Below, piece by piece: positions 14,312 to 21,768 of a stretch of DNA of 23,526 bases. The notes below the pieces were generated by a model. The model was given only the letters and a program-made list of their open reading frames with translations. It made no database searches and was not told where the DNA came from. A program made the translations under genes and the position numbers. Each line of letters starts with the position of its first letter. The stretch's first letter is position 1. This DNA is from a virus, in the IMG/VR virus record IMGVR_UViG_3300020220_002002, positions 1-23,526 of that record; one strand, 5' to 3'.

Positions 14312-15350
14312 CGTATTCCATCCTTTTAGCTTCAAGAGCATCAGCTAGATAAGAAGTCACAGTATTGTAGTTGTACCTTACTGTAGTTTTACATGCAAAA
14401 TCATATTGACGTTCGTAATCGTAATTTGCTGTTGCTTCTTCGAGAACACATTGCAGTGATTTTATATTGATGTCTGGGTGAACACGAATCAGATTACTGT
14501 CAATCTCTGGCAGTACGTCATCGACTGGTAGATCCGTAATAACTCGACAGCCTACAGCAGTAGCCTCAATAATTTTTCTGAGAGCGTACCCGTAGCGACT
14601 GCTGGTACAAACCGCGACCTTAAATCGTGATAAAAATTGCAGGTACTCTGGCGTACAGCAGCCTTTACGGTGATATCCTGGGTGAGTGAGCCATGTCATG
14701 TTCAGTTTTGCTTGAAACTGTCGTATGCGCTGTCTAAGAGGATAGACTGAGGACATTGCTCCAGACATTCCTACCCCCTCTCGCTGATTGTTCCATAATG
14801 GAATATCGTCTGGATTTAGACTGTGGTAAGTCCGAATTAAATCTTGCTCTCGAACGTAAGGTGCAAGACATTTCACAATCCTCGGATGGTAGTACACGAT
14901 CCATGCGTGACAAGCCATGTCAATCGCAGCCTGACGGTGGTACAGAGGATTTTGGTGAGCATCTTTCAGAATAGTGACGTTTAGACTGTTGTGGTCTTGT
15001 AGAGCCGTAATGTTCTCAAAGCGGGCTTCTGACTCTCTGAAGTTCCCCGGCTGAACATCCCACTCGCGAATGTCCTGCACGACGACGATACCGGGGTTTG
15101 TGTGCTCAATGATCTTGCAGACATTCGTTTGCGGATAATCAAGGTTGTATCCGCAGTGTCTGTAACCTTGACATGCCAAACCGTTAGTGATTTGCCAGCC
15201 CTCATCGGTCATGTGTCGTTTCATCGACTCGACACCGAGCACGACTCTTTCGGTACTGCTGTTTGGCATGAATGCAGGTCTTGGCAATTCTTGACAAGTC
15301 TGCATCGGTTTCAGTTGGTTCAATGTCTCTTGGACCGTGCGGGGGTGCAT
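14271..15350 (-). CDS. GT-B-type glycosyltransferase
   Basis: 359 aa. The C-terminal half carries the donor-binding signature of GT1/GT4-like enzymes: a strand ending VAVCTSSRYGYALRK, then IIEATAVGCRVI with Glu at the ribose-contact position, TDLPVDDVLPE, and VHPDI. The N-terminal half contains a Rossmann-like strand (GIVVVQDIREW) and a block rich in His/Tyr. ATG 15350 follows GAGGA with a 6-base spacer. It starts 8 bases after the stop of the GT at 15359 and runs into the radical SAM gene, so all are co-translated. It may transfer a sugar to an acceptor primed by a neighbour; substrate unknown. Confidence 0.8.
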   Translation of the reverse strand: MHPRTVQETLNQLKPMQTCQELPRPAFMPNSSTERVVLGVESMKRHMTDEGWQITNGLACQGYRHCGYNLDYPQTNVCKIIEHTNPGIVVVQDIREWDVQPGNFRESEARFENITALQDHNSLNVTILKDAHQNPLYHRQAAIDMACHAWIVYYHPRIVKCLAPYVREQDLIRTYHSLNPDDIPLWNNQREGVGMSGAMSSVYPLRQRIRQFQAKLNMTWLTHPGYHRKGCCTPEYLQFLSRFKVAVCTSSRYGYALRKIIEATAVGCRVITDLPVDDVLPEIDSNLIRVHPDINIKSLQCVLEEATANYDYERQYDFACKTTVRYNYNTVTSYLADALEAKRMEYDERARMLRTNGCP

Positions 15351-15358
15351 AACTGTCC

Positions 15359-16315
15359 TCAGAGTAGGGTCAGGGCATCAAAATTCTCTCCCGGAAATGT
15401 CAGAGCCTCGGGATGTCTTCGGTTTCCCATTGAAGACTTTTCTCCTGTGTGCTGAAGCAGGCTGGGAGCGTGAACGTACTCAGTATATCCAGACTGGTTC
15501 ATAGATTCAACTACAGCCCCGTCAAGCGAGTGGTGGCCCCTCTGAGAGTCCATACGCCGAGTGATCATGTGAGGGCACGACAGCAAGGCTACGCAAGCAT
15601 CGTGAGGAAAGACTAGGCCGACAGCACCTCGGCCTAACTGGTGGCTGCGAGTATTGTCTGGAGTGGTAGCATAGGCTGCTTCAACCCAGCCTTTGCGGTC
15701 TTTCACAACCTGTTCGTTCTCCATGAACGTGAACAGATTGAAGTATGCTTTGTCTGGTTTGCTGCACTGCTCGAAGTACGCTCTTAGATTCTTGACGGCT
15801 ACGAAGTCATCCTGAAAGATTGCGTAGTATTCTGCCCACGGATCTCTGTTGTAGAGTTCCAGCAGAGTCAGGTGCCAGTGACTGAACGTGCGGATGTTGG
15901 CCCCTCTGAAGTGAACACGGTTGTAATTGCATACGTCACCGTAGTTGATCCACGGACCATCGACGAATAGTTCTGGGTCAGGGAAGCCTGCATCGACCAG
16001 ACTGTTCATTGTTGGCTGTAGGGTTGTCTCGAATCGAGACTGAACCGTAGTCACGGCATACTGCCATCGGCCCTTGACGTAAGGTACATCAGTCTGTGGG
16101 CGGTCATGTCCCTTGTTCCACTGATTTACCAGTCTGGTTAATACGTCTTCGTGTCCGGGATCGCAGAGAACCCTGCGATGACTAGACGGTGTTGGCCTGA
16201 GTCCGAAGTACAAGGACTTGGTTTGAGGTTTAGCCCATGCTTCAAACTCTTTGACTTCGCCGTCATGAACACAACCACAGACATGCCGAGATGTAGGTGC
16301 TACAACAGCAGGCAT
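15359..16315 (-). CDS. GT-A-like glycosyltransferase
   Basis: 318 aa. After a short Cys-containing N-terminus (HVCGCVHDG) there is a segment WQYAVTTVQSRFETTL (84-99) and ELFVDG (115-120), typical of a GT-A family that starts 'TTV..R...TL..L..AGF'. The catalytic acidic pair is in YYAIFQDDF (D169, D170). LGRGAVGLVFP and LDGAVVES are plausible acceptor-side loops. I start at ATG 16315, which has GGAG (16321-16325) just upstream, rather than the TTG at 16327. It is cytoplasmic. The preceding gene is a dioxygenase, so the acceptor could be a hydroxylated residue. Confidence 0.8.
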   Translation of the reverse strand: MPAVVAPTSRHVCGCVHDGEVKEFEAWAKPQTKSLYFGLRPTPSSHRRVLCDPGHEDVLTRLVNQWNKGHDRPQTDVPYVKGRWQYAVTTVQSRFETTLQPTMNSLVDAGFPDPELFVDGPWINYGDVCNYNRVHFRGANIRTFSHWHLTLLELYNRDPWAEYYAIFQDDFVAVKNLRAYFEQCSKPDKAYFNLFTFMENEQVVKDRKGWVEAAYATTPDNTRSHQLGRGAVGLVFPHDACVALLSCPHMITRRMDSQRGHHSLDGAVVESMNQSGYTEYVHAPSLLQHTGEKSSMGNRRHPEALTFPGENFDALTLL

Positions 16316-16384
16316 GTCAAACTCCAACTAAAAGAAACAAGTTTTTGCAGTGTATCAATAAAAACAGGTAGTGTTCAAAGGCAG

Positions 16385-16957
16385 CTACGCTTCAAATCTA
16401 GCGGCAGTGGCTCCTTCAAAACCACACGATTCTGTCCACGCAAACAAGGCTAATGTTCTCCGCATAGGGGCTGTCTCTGCTGTCTTCTGCACATAGTGCC
16501 ATGTATTAGGTGTTTGAAATACAACAGCCATATTGGCTTCTGGAGTAATCAAAATGTCCGGTTCTAACACCAGTGAACCGCCGTCCTCTTTTTGGAAATT
16601 GTCTAAAAACAATATAATGGAGTGCGTGCGGACCCAAGGCCGAAGGGGGTGTTTCTCAGCATCTTGGTGCCTGCCAAGAAAACCGCCTGGAGGTATCTGG
16701 TGCAAACCCGCAGCGTGCAGGTCGTAGTCAATAAAAGAATCTTCTACCATGTCGGCCACGCTTATTGCAAGCAGGCGTATTGCTTCTCGGCAAGCCTCTG
16801 GTAAAAGGCTAACGTGCAGGAGACCGTATTTGTCTGCGGTAAATCCTTTGTATCGATGCCAACCATTCCAATCCACGCTAGGCCATGATGCGGACACTGA
16901 TCGCAAAACGGCTGCTGGCAGTACATTGTACAATAGTTTAACCTGCGTGGTATTCAT
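16385..16957 (-). CDS. Prolyl-4-hydroxylase-like 2OG-Fe(II) dioxygenase
   Basis: 190 aa. The iron triad is visible: H97-x-D99 (GRHQDAE) and the distal H154 (TWHYV); R167 in MRRTLALF is the expected 2-oxoglutarate anchor. The double-stranded beta-helix strands SIILFLD, GGSLVLEPD and MAVVFQ lie between. It uses O2 and 2-oxoglutarate to hydroxylate a substrate. The layout (compact, LHQIPPGGFLGRHQD) is of the P4H type, which favours a protein side chain over a DNA base, though phage relatives on nucleic acids exist. ATG 16957 has an A-rich leader without a clear ribosome binding site. It is flanked on both sides by glycosyltransferase-like genes. Confidence 0.88.
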   Translation of the reverse strand: MNTTQVKLLYNVLPAAVLRSVSASWPSVDWNGWHRYKGFTADKYGLLHVSLLPEACREAIRLLAISVADMVEDSFIDYDLHAAGLHQIPPGGFLGRHQDAEKHPLRPWVRTHSIILFLDNFQKEDGGSLVLEPDILITPEANMAVVFQTPNTWHYVQKTAETAPMRRTLALFAWTESCGFEGATAARFEA

Positions 16958-16975
16958 TGTTTTTTATTTCGTGTT

Positions 16976-18010
16976 TTATATGTTTATCTTCAACTCGGCC
17001 TGTACCGCACTATCCCAGTACGACTTCAGGTATAAGTCGCCAGCGTTGTCGTGAAATAAACAAGATACTTGTTCTGCCGGAAACATCAATCCTGGCCATG
17101 ATTCTACAGCAAAGAAAAACATATCCATTTTTTGCCAGTTACGTTCAAACACATCGGCGTTTCTAAACCAGTAGAACGCTCCAGAATAGTGCCACCTGTG
17201 ATTTCCCGGAGTCTTGAAACTCCCGAATCGGCGGAAAGGCCCAGTCATAGCCGCTGTTTTTAGGTGCAGCACAACTCGATCTACATCGTCTAGGCAAGAT
17301 CGATACATGGTTTCTGTCCAGTCTTGAATCGTTGACCCTTTATCCCCAAAAGCTCCTCCGTGACGAGCACCTTTGCCGTGGCAAAAAAACGTAATACTAT
17401 CTTTGTCGTTTTGAACGGACGACAGTAACTTTTGAAAGGTCGCCCCTTCGCGAATGCGGGGGTTGTTCGGCACTGAAAAAACCTTTGGGTTTAACTCTGC
17501 TGCATACTCTGCGACCTCCGAGGCCGAGGCTGTGCCCGGACCTTCGGCAACACCTATGACAACTTGGCCCGTGAAGACATGTTTGCGACTAAGAATTTGG
17601 TCAAGATTCCACTGCCAGGCTCCATTGCCTGTTGGCCATAAGTGCATCAACAAGTTTCTGCGAGTGTCGTTGGATATGGGTCTTGGTGCTAAGAACGGTA
17701 TAACTTTTCGGAAGTTTATTTCATTAAGCCACTGCTTACGTTTTTCGCACGGAATGCAGGGCTTGACCAGCCCCGCTGTAGCGATTTTAATTCCGGCAGC
17801 TACGATATCCCCAAGACCTGTTTTTTTAACGCCTGACGATTGATTCTGCATGTGGGCTACAAGGTCTTCGATTGTTCGGTCTGGAAATATACTTTTCAAA
17901 TATGCCAGCCGTTTTTCAGGAAGCATGTCAATAGGATGCCCATTTTCGTCAGAGCCTTCACAAATGTATCGAAGTCGTCCTTTCAAATTATTGCAAGACA
18001 CTGGTTTCAC
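16976..18010 (-). CDS. Glycosyltransferase-like protein with N-terminal Cys module
   Basis: 344 aa, GTG start at 18010 with GGAG eight bases upstream. Residues 1-100 form a separate module: C6 and C17 (VSCNNLKGRLRYICEG), a linker, then GLGDIVAAGIKI and KPCIPCEKRKQWLN, a CxxC-x2-R-x3-LN element I recall from phage and planctomycete proteins. The rest (about 100-344) has alternating strands and helices (QVVIGVAEG, SITFFCHGKG, VVLHLKT, SGAFYWFRN) and looks like a nucleotide-sugar transferase, but I see no clear DxD, so catalytic class is unproven. The Cys module may tether it to a partner or bind metal. It follows the Cys-rich structural gene directly (5-base gap). Confidence 0.6.
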   Translation of the reverse strand: MKPVSCNNLKGRLRYICEGSDENGHPIDMLPEKRLAYLKSIFPDRTIEDLVAHMQNQSSGVKKTGLGDIVAAGIKIATAGLVKPCIPCEKRKQWLNEINFRKVIPFLAPRPISNDTRRNLLMHLWPTGNGAWQWNLDQILSRKHVFTGQVVIGVAEGPGTASASEVAEYAAELNPKVFSVPNNPRIREGATFQKLLSSVQNDKDSITFFCHGKGARHGGAFGDKGSTIQDWTETMYRSCLDDVDRVVLHLKTAAMTGPFRRFGSFKTPGNHRWHYSGAFYWFRNADVFERNWQKMDMFFFAVESWPGLMFPAEQVSCLFHDNAGDLYLKSYWDSAVQAELKINI

Positions 18011-18014
18011 GATA

Positions 18015-19940
18015 TTACTCCGTAATCACCCAGTGGAAAAAAGACGCTGCAAAAGAAGGGTTGCAGCATGTGTTAGACGACACGGATCGAGTCTCCCACA
18101 AGAAAGGGATGCAGTTAAACGCTGGATCTGATACAGGCACCTGCGGAACCCACACATGATCTATATTTCCATTAAAACCCCACTGCAGTTTCCAAACAGG
18201 AGAGCCTATTAAATCGTCACAGCCGAGTCTCATATTAACACTGCATGTGCCGCACCCTTCAGAAAATCCAAATACTGCCTCGCCTAACCATGCTTCTTCC
18301 TGAGCATCGTAGATAAGGACAATTACCACGTCATTAGCACAAGGGCAGTCGTTGTCTTCATACGCTGTTGCATACAGTATTCTTGGCACGGGTTGGGAAC
18401 AACACGCAACTGTTACTGCACCATAAGGATCTTCTTCTGTTTGTTCGTCGCAGCCAGTACATTTTTCAGGGTATACAATAACTTTGTATATGTAGTGGTG
18501 CGGTGGTTGTGACGCTACAGCAAATTCGCAACCAGTGAATACATGCTCTGGCCATATCTCACTAATAGACCATTCATCTCTACGACCTTTGAATGTATTC
18601 GTAGTTGTTTCGATGTGCAGCTTTGGAAGACAATCGCTAGTTAGCGTTTGAACTAATGCCGCTGTGTTTATGCGTTCAGAATATAGTGTTATCTTTTTTG
18701 TATAGTCTATTGGGTTTGAGCCTACCCAACCTTGAAACTCTCCAACAATTAACTCTAAAACTCCTGTACCAAAATCACTATCAGTGTTTTGGCAAAACTC
18801 AGTCTCGACAATGCCTGATAACTTTATTTGAAACGGGTTGCAACTTAAAATTTTAGCATCACTGATTCGGTACACGTTAGAGTAAATGTTGGCTTCATTA
18901 AATGGTATCAGATAGTCTGTGTTATTCGCCGCGACAGACGCAGTATAATTGACAATTTCAAAGCAAGCCTGCCATGTTCCAGTTGTAACGTCGCACCACA
19001 GTACAAGTCGAGCGTACACTTCAATAGTGTACGGGGTCTCTATTTGAAACGGGGATGGACACAGTGACGCTAAAGAGTCAGCCAAGACTCCTTCAGATAA
19101 CCAAATGTCAGACCCTTCTGGTATGTTTGGGTATCCAGATACAAACGGGTCGGAGGCATACGCCAACTTGTGCTGTAGATGCAAGAGCGAGCCGGGGTCA
19201 GTGATCTCGTTTCCAGCCTGCGACTCTGTGTAGTATTGAGTCCCTGTTCTCTTTGGTGCAATACAAGTGCATCCGTCTGAAAAATTTACAATCCGTGCAA
19301 TCAATACACTTGGCATAGTATTGGCATTGCAACAGCACTCAGGGTCTACTAACACCGTGTCGTTTATGTACCACTCAAGAGTAGTGCGTTTGGCTACTCC
19401 AGGGTCATCTAAAGTGAATACCTCAGCACACAATCGTTGCGGCAGGCATCGCCCTCCTGTACAGTCGTCTGGACCGCTATTTATACATTTTTGCTGACCA
19501 AGACTTACCATGTTGTATTTGCGAACAGATACTACATCTCCATTGCCTAAATCAAATTCCCAATAAGGGCATCTTGCATTGATGTCGTCTGTAAATGCGT
19601 GCGATACTTCAAGATCCAATTGGTCGCTTCGTAAAACCGCAGATGGCGTACCGGATACCAACTCATATGTGAGGTACAAATCGATTAGGTAACTACCGCA
19701 CAGGAACGACAGGTCAAACGCTTGTATATTGCAGTTGTATGATACAGCCCCAAAGTATTGAGACGCTCCTAACAAAGTTGCTTCGTACCCGCAAGATGGC
19801 ATGTTTAGCGACACACACAAAAAGGGAAACAAACATTTTGTAGCTTCGTTGCAATCTGTGGTGATTTCGCAAGTGGTGCATTTTGTGCCCCCGCCTTTAG
19901 CCGTGCGAATAGGCTTCCGAAAAAACGGGTCATCTGCCAT
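18015..19940 (-). CDS. Cys-rich phage structural protein with repeated modules
   Basis: 641 aa with about 37 cysteines, beta-rich, no membrane segment. Two similar blocks can be seen: one around ECCCNANTMPSVLIA ... SDGCTC and one around ACCSQPVPRILYA ... DNDCPC. CxPF elements (PSPFQIETP, CNPFQIKLSG, CIPFLWETR) recur, and the chain ends FFHWVITE. This suggests tandem small beta domains, perhaps disulfide- or metal-stabilised, as in a tail fibre or adhesin. ATG 19940 overlaps the upstream stop (TGATG) with GAGGCG before it. Position after the tail genes and before the sugar-modifying cassette makes it a candidate receptor-binding protein and modification target. Role inferred. Confidence 0.65.
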   Translation of the reverse strand: MADDPFFRKPIRTAKGGGTKCTTCEITTDCNEATKCLFPFLCVSLNMPSCGYEATLLGASQYFGAVSYNCNIQAFDLSFLCGSYLIDLYLTYELVSGTPSAVLRSDQLDLEVSHAFTDDINARCPYWEFDLGNGDVVSVRKYNMVSLGQQKCINSGPDDCTGGRCLPQRLCAEVFTLDDPGVAKRTTLEWYINDTVLVDPECCCNANTMPSVLIARIVNFSDGCTCIAPKRTGTQYYTESQAGNEITDPGSLLHLQHKLAYASDPFVSGYPNIPEGSDIWLSEGVLADSLASLCPSPFQIETPYTIEVYARLVLWCDVTTGTWQACFEIVNYTASVAANNTDYLIPFNEANIYSNVYRISDAKILSCNPFQIKLSGIVETEFCQNTDSDFGTGVLELIVGEFQGWVGSNPIDYTKKITLYSERINTAALVQTLTSDCLPKLHIETTTNTFKGRRDEWSISEIWPEHVFTGCEFAVASQPPHHYIYKVIVYPEKCTGCDEQTEEDPYGAVTVACCSQPVPRILYATAYEDNDCPCANDVVIVLIYDAQEEAWLGEAVFGFSEGCGTCSVNMRLGCDDLIGSPVWKLQWGFNGNIDHVWVPQVPVSDPAFNCIPFLWETRSVSSNTCCNPSFAASFFHWVITE

Positions 19941-20650
19941 CAGAACGCCTCGCATTCCGTTTGCTGTTCCGCCAACGACGTGACTTCAAAACCCGTCCAC
20001 GGTTGGTACGGATATTTAGGGCGACCTGTTAAATACGTTGCGTACCCAATTCGATCCTGCAAGTTGATATTACTTTCGTTCAAAAAACATCCAGTTTTAT
20101 CATACACTACTACAAATTTTGACGGCACATCTTGCCCCTGCTCGTCCTGCTCAATTTCACCGTATATTTCATATGATCCTGGCACGCTACCATTATTTGA
20201 CAGCACTCGAACGATTGCTGATCGACCTTCGCAATCAGATTCAAAAATTTCAAATCGAATAATAGGTGTTGACGTGCCGCCACTTGAGTGCAAAGGAATG
20301 TATTCGCTACCTGCACGTTTTACCCAGATGTAGTCGCCAGTATTTGCACTGAATGACGTAGAGCGATTGGTGATCTTCTCCCTGTTCTCTGCAGTATCGG
20401 GAGCTACTTCACGATCCAGTGTATCCTCAGCAGGGATCTTGTACCGGACGATCAAACCATCAGCTTGAGTGTACCCAGTCTCAGGATTAGTAGCTGCAGG
20501 AAGATCAGCCAGCATCTTCACATAGTACATATCAGCGGACGTTGTATAACGTCGCTGTATGTTTTCTGGGGAAGAGGTAGATTGCTGGCCGAGCACTTTA
20601 CGGTGTATCTCGCGAGCATCTTCAGGACTAAATACACCAAAACTGGTCAT
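19940..20650 (-). CDS. Tail-region structural protein (236 aa)
   Basis: It opens FSPEDAREIHRKVLG, a helical start I associate with phage structural genes in planctomycete-like genomes, then is beta-rich with charged loops. There are no catalytic motifs, signal peptide or membrane segment. It is joined to both neighbours: ATGA overlap with the gene upstream (20647-20650) and TGATG with the Cys-rich gene downstream. Probably a minor tail or baseplate component; exact role unknown. Confidence 0.6.
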   Translation of the reverse strand: MTSFGVFSPEDAREIHRKVLGQQSTSSPENIQRRYTTSADMYYVKMLADLPAATNPETGYTQADGLIVRYKIPAEDTLDREVAPDTAENREKITNRSTSFSANTGDYIWVKRAGSEYIPLHSSGGTSTPIIRFEIFESDCEGRSAIVRVLSNNGSVPGSYEIYGEIEQDEQGQDVPSKFVVVYDKTGCFLNESNINLQDRIGYATYLTGRPKYPYQPWTGFEVTSLAEQQTECEAF

Positions 20651-21768
20651 GGTATTTCCAGATTATTGTCTGCTACAAAGGTATGCAGGTCAGCCTCAAC
20701 AGGCAACTCAGGATCGATGTAGGCAAAGGCTGTTTGTGGGTCTGCGGTCTGAAGGTCTGCGAATGGGAAACCCTGACCTAACGGAGTCAACGGCCACGGC
20801 TCTTGAGCAAAGTCTCCCCTGCCGTTGATTGGAATTGGCAGTAGAGGGTTCAGCAGTACAGGGGGTGTATTCGGAGCGAGCAACCCGAGGGTATGCTTAG
20901 AAACTCTTCGATGAGCATCTCGAAAGTATCCTTGGTCTCCCTCAAATGTAGGACGACGATCAATCACGAATACGGCAGTTAAAGTAACAAAGTGGTGCTC
21001 TGCATTTGTTCCTGCTACGGATTGTCCGGCAGGAGTTCCAATGTTTACAGGTCTTCTGTTTTCTACAACACTGATACGCTCACACATGACATGCTTGATA
21101 TTAGCATTTTTGAAACTGTCAATTTGTTGCGAGTTAATCTTGCCAATGTACTGACTGATATCTTCGTAGTCGAACTCAGCGTATTGTTTATTCCAAGTAA
21201 AGGTATGTACTTCCAGTTCCAAAGGTATCTCAATACCCTCGGTGATAGGTAGGCCGTTTGGATGTAACAGTACACCACCGTTTGCATCATGATACTTTGT
21301 AACAGTAACAGTTCGAGTGTCAGCACTCCATACTACAGGCTCATCCCAAGGAAAGACAATGACTTGTTTTTCTTCGGGAGTGCCGCCTGTACCAGTTTCA
21401 TACACTTTGTCTCTAGTGCCTGCATTACCTCTTCCCCGGTCTTCTCCGGGAAACATGTCACGCATCCATTGGCCAGTCTCGTAAGTGACTGCAACACGCC
21501 AGAACGGCCTGCCAGCATTCTGATCTTCCTTGATGCCACTGCATTCTTTCAGCAGCAGGTCTGGCCTGCCAGGATAGTGACTGAGACCAATAGTGAACGT
21601 AGGTTCTGCTTGCTGATTGAATGACGGCAAGTAGTATTGTACGTCTGTAGAATCTTCGAGAGGGCTGGTCATGCGAACCAACCACTCGACATTCAAAGTC
21701 ACAGTACCCCACGATGCAGACAGCACTTCTGTATCGAGAGGTACGCCGATAATTTCTTCGAGAGCCAT
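20647..21768 (-). CDS. Tail-region structural protein (373 aa)
   Basis: Directly downstream of the tape measure gene in transcription order (TAATG overlap at 21766-21770), where siphoviruses carry distal tail or hub proteins. It is beta-rich (TVTLNVEWLVRM; FWRVAVTYETG; EIPLELEVHTFTW), with a Pro-rich C-terminal region (LLAPNTPPVLLNPLLPIPING). I recognise no named domain; the tail assignment is from order and composition. It ends with an ATGA overlap onto the 236-aa gene. Confidence 0.6.
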   Translation of the reverse strand: MALEEIIGVPLDTEVLSASWGTVTLNVEWLVRMTSPLEDSTDVQYYLPSFNQQAEPTFTIGLSHYPGRPDLLLKECSGIKEDQNAGRPFWRVAVTYETGQWMRDMFPGEDRGRGNAGTRDKVYETGTGGTPEEKQVIVFPWDEPVVWSADTRTVTVTKYHDANGGVLLHPNGLPITEGIEIPLELEVHTFTWNKQYAEFDYEDISQYIGKINSQQIDSFKNANIKHVMCERISVVENRRPVNIGTPAGQSVAGTNAEHHFVTLTAVFVIDRRPTFEGDQGYFRDAHRRVSKHTLGLLAPNTPPVLLNPLLPIPINGRGDFAQEPWPLTPLGQGFPFADLQTADPQTAFAYIDPELPVEADLHTFVADNNLEIP

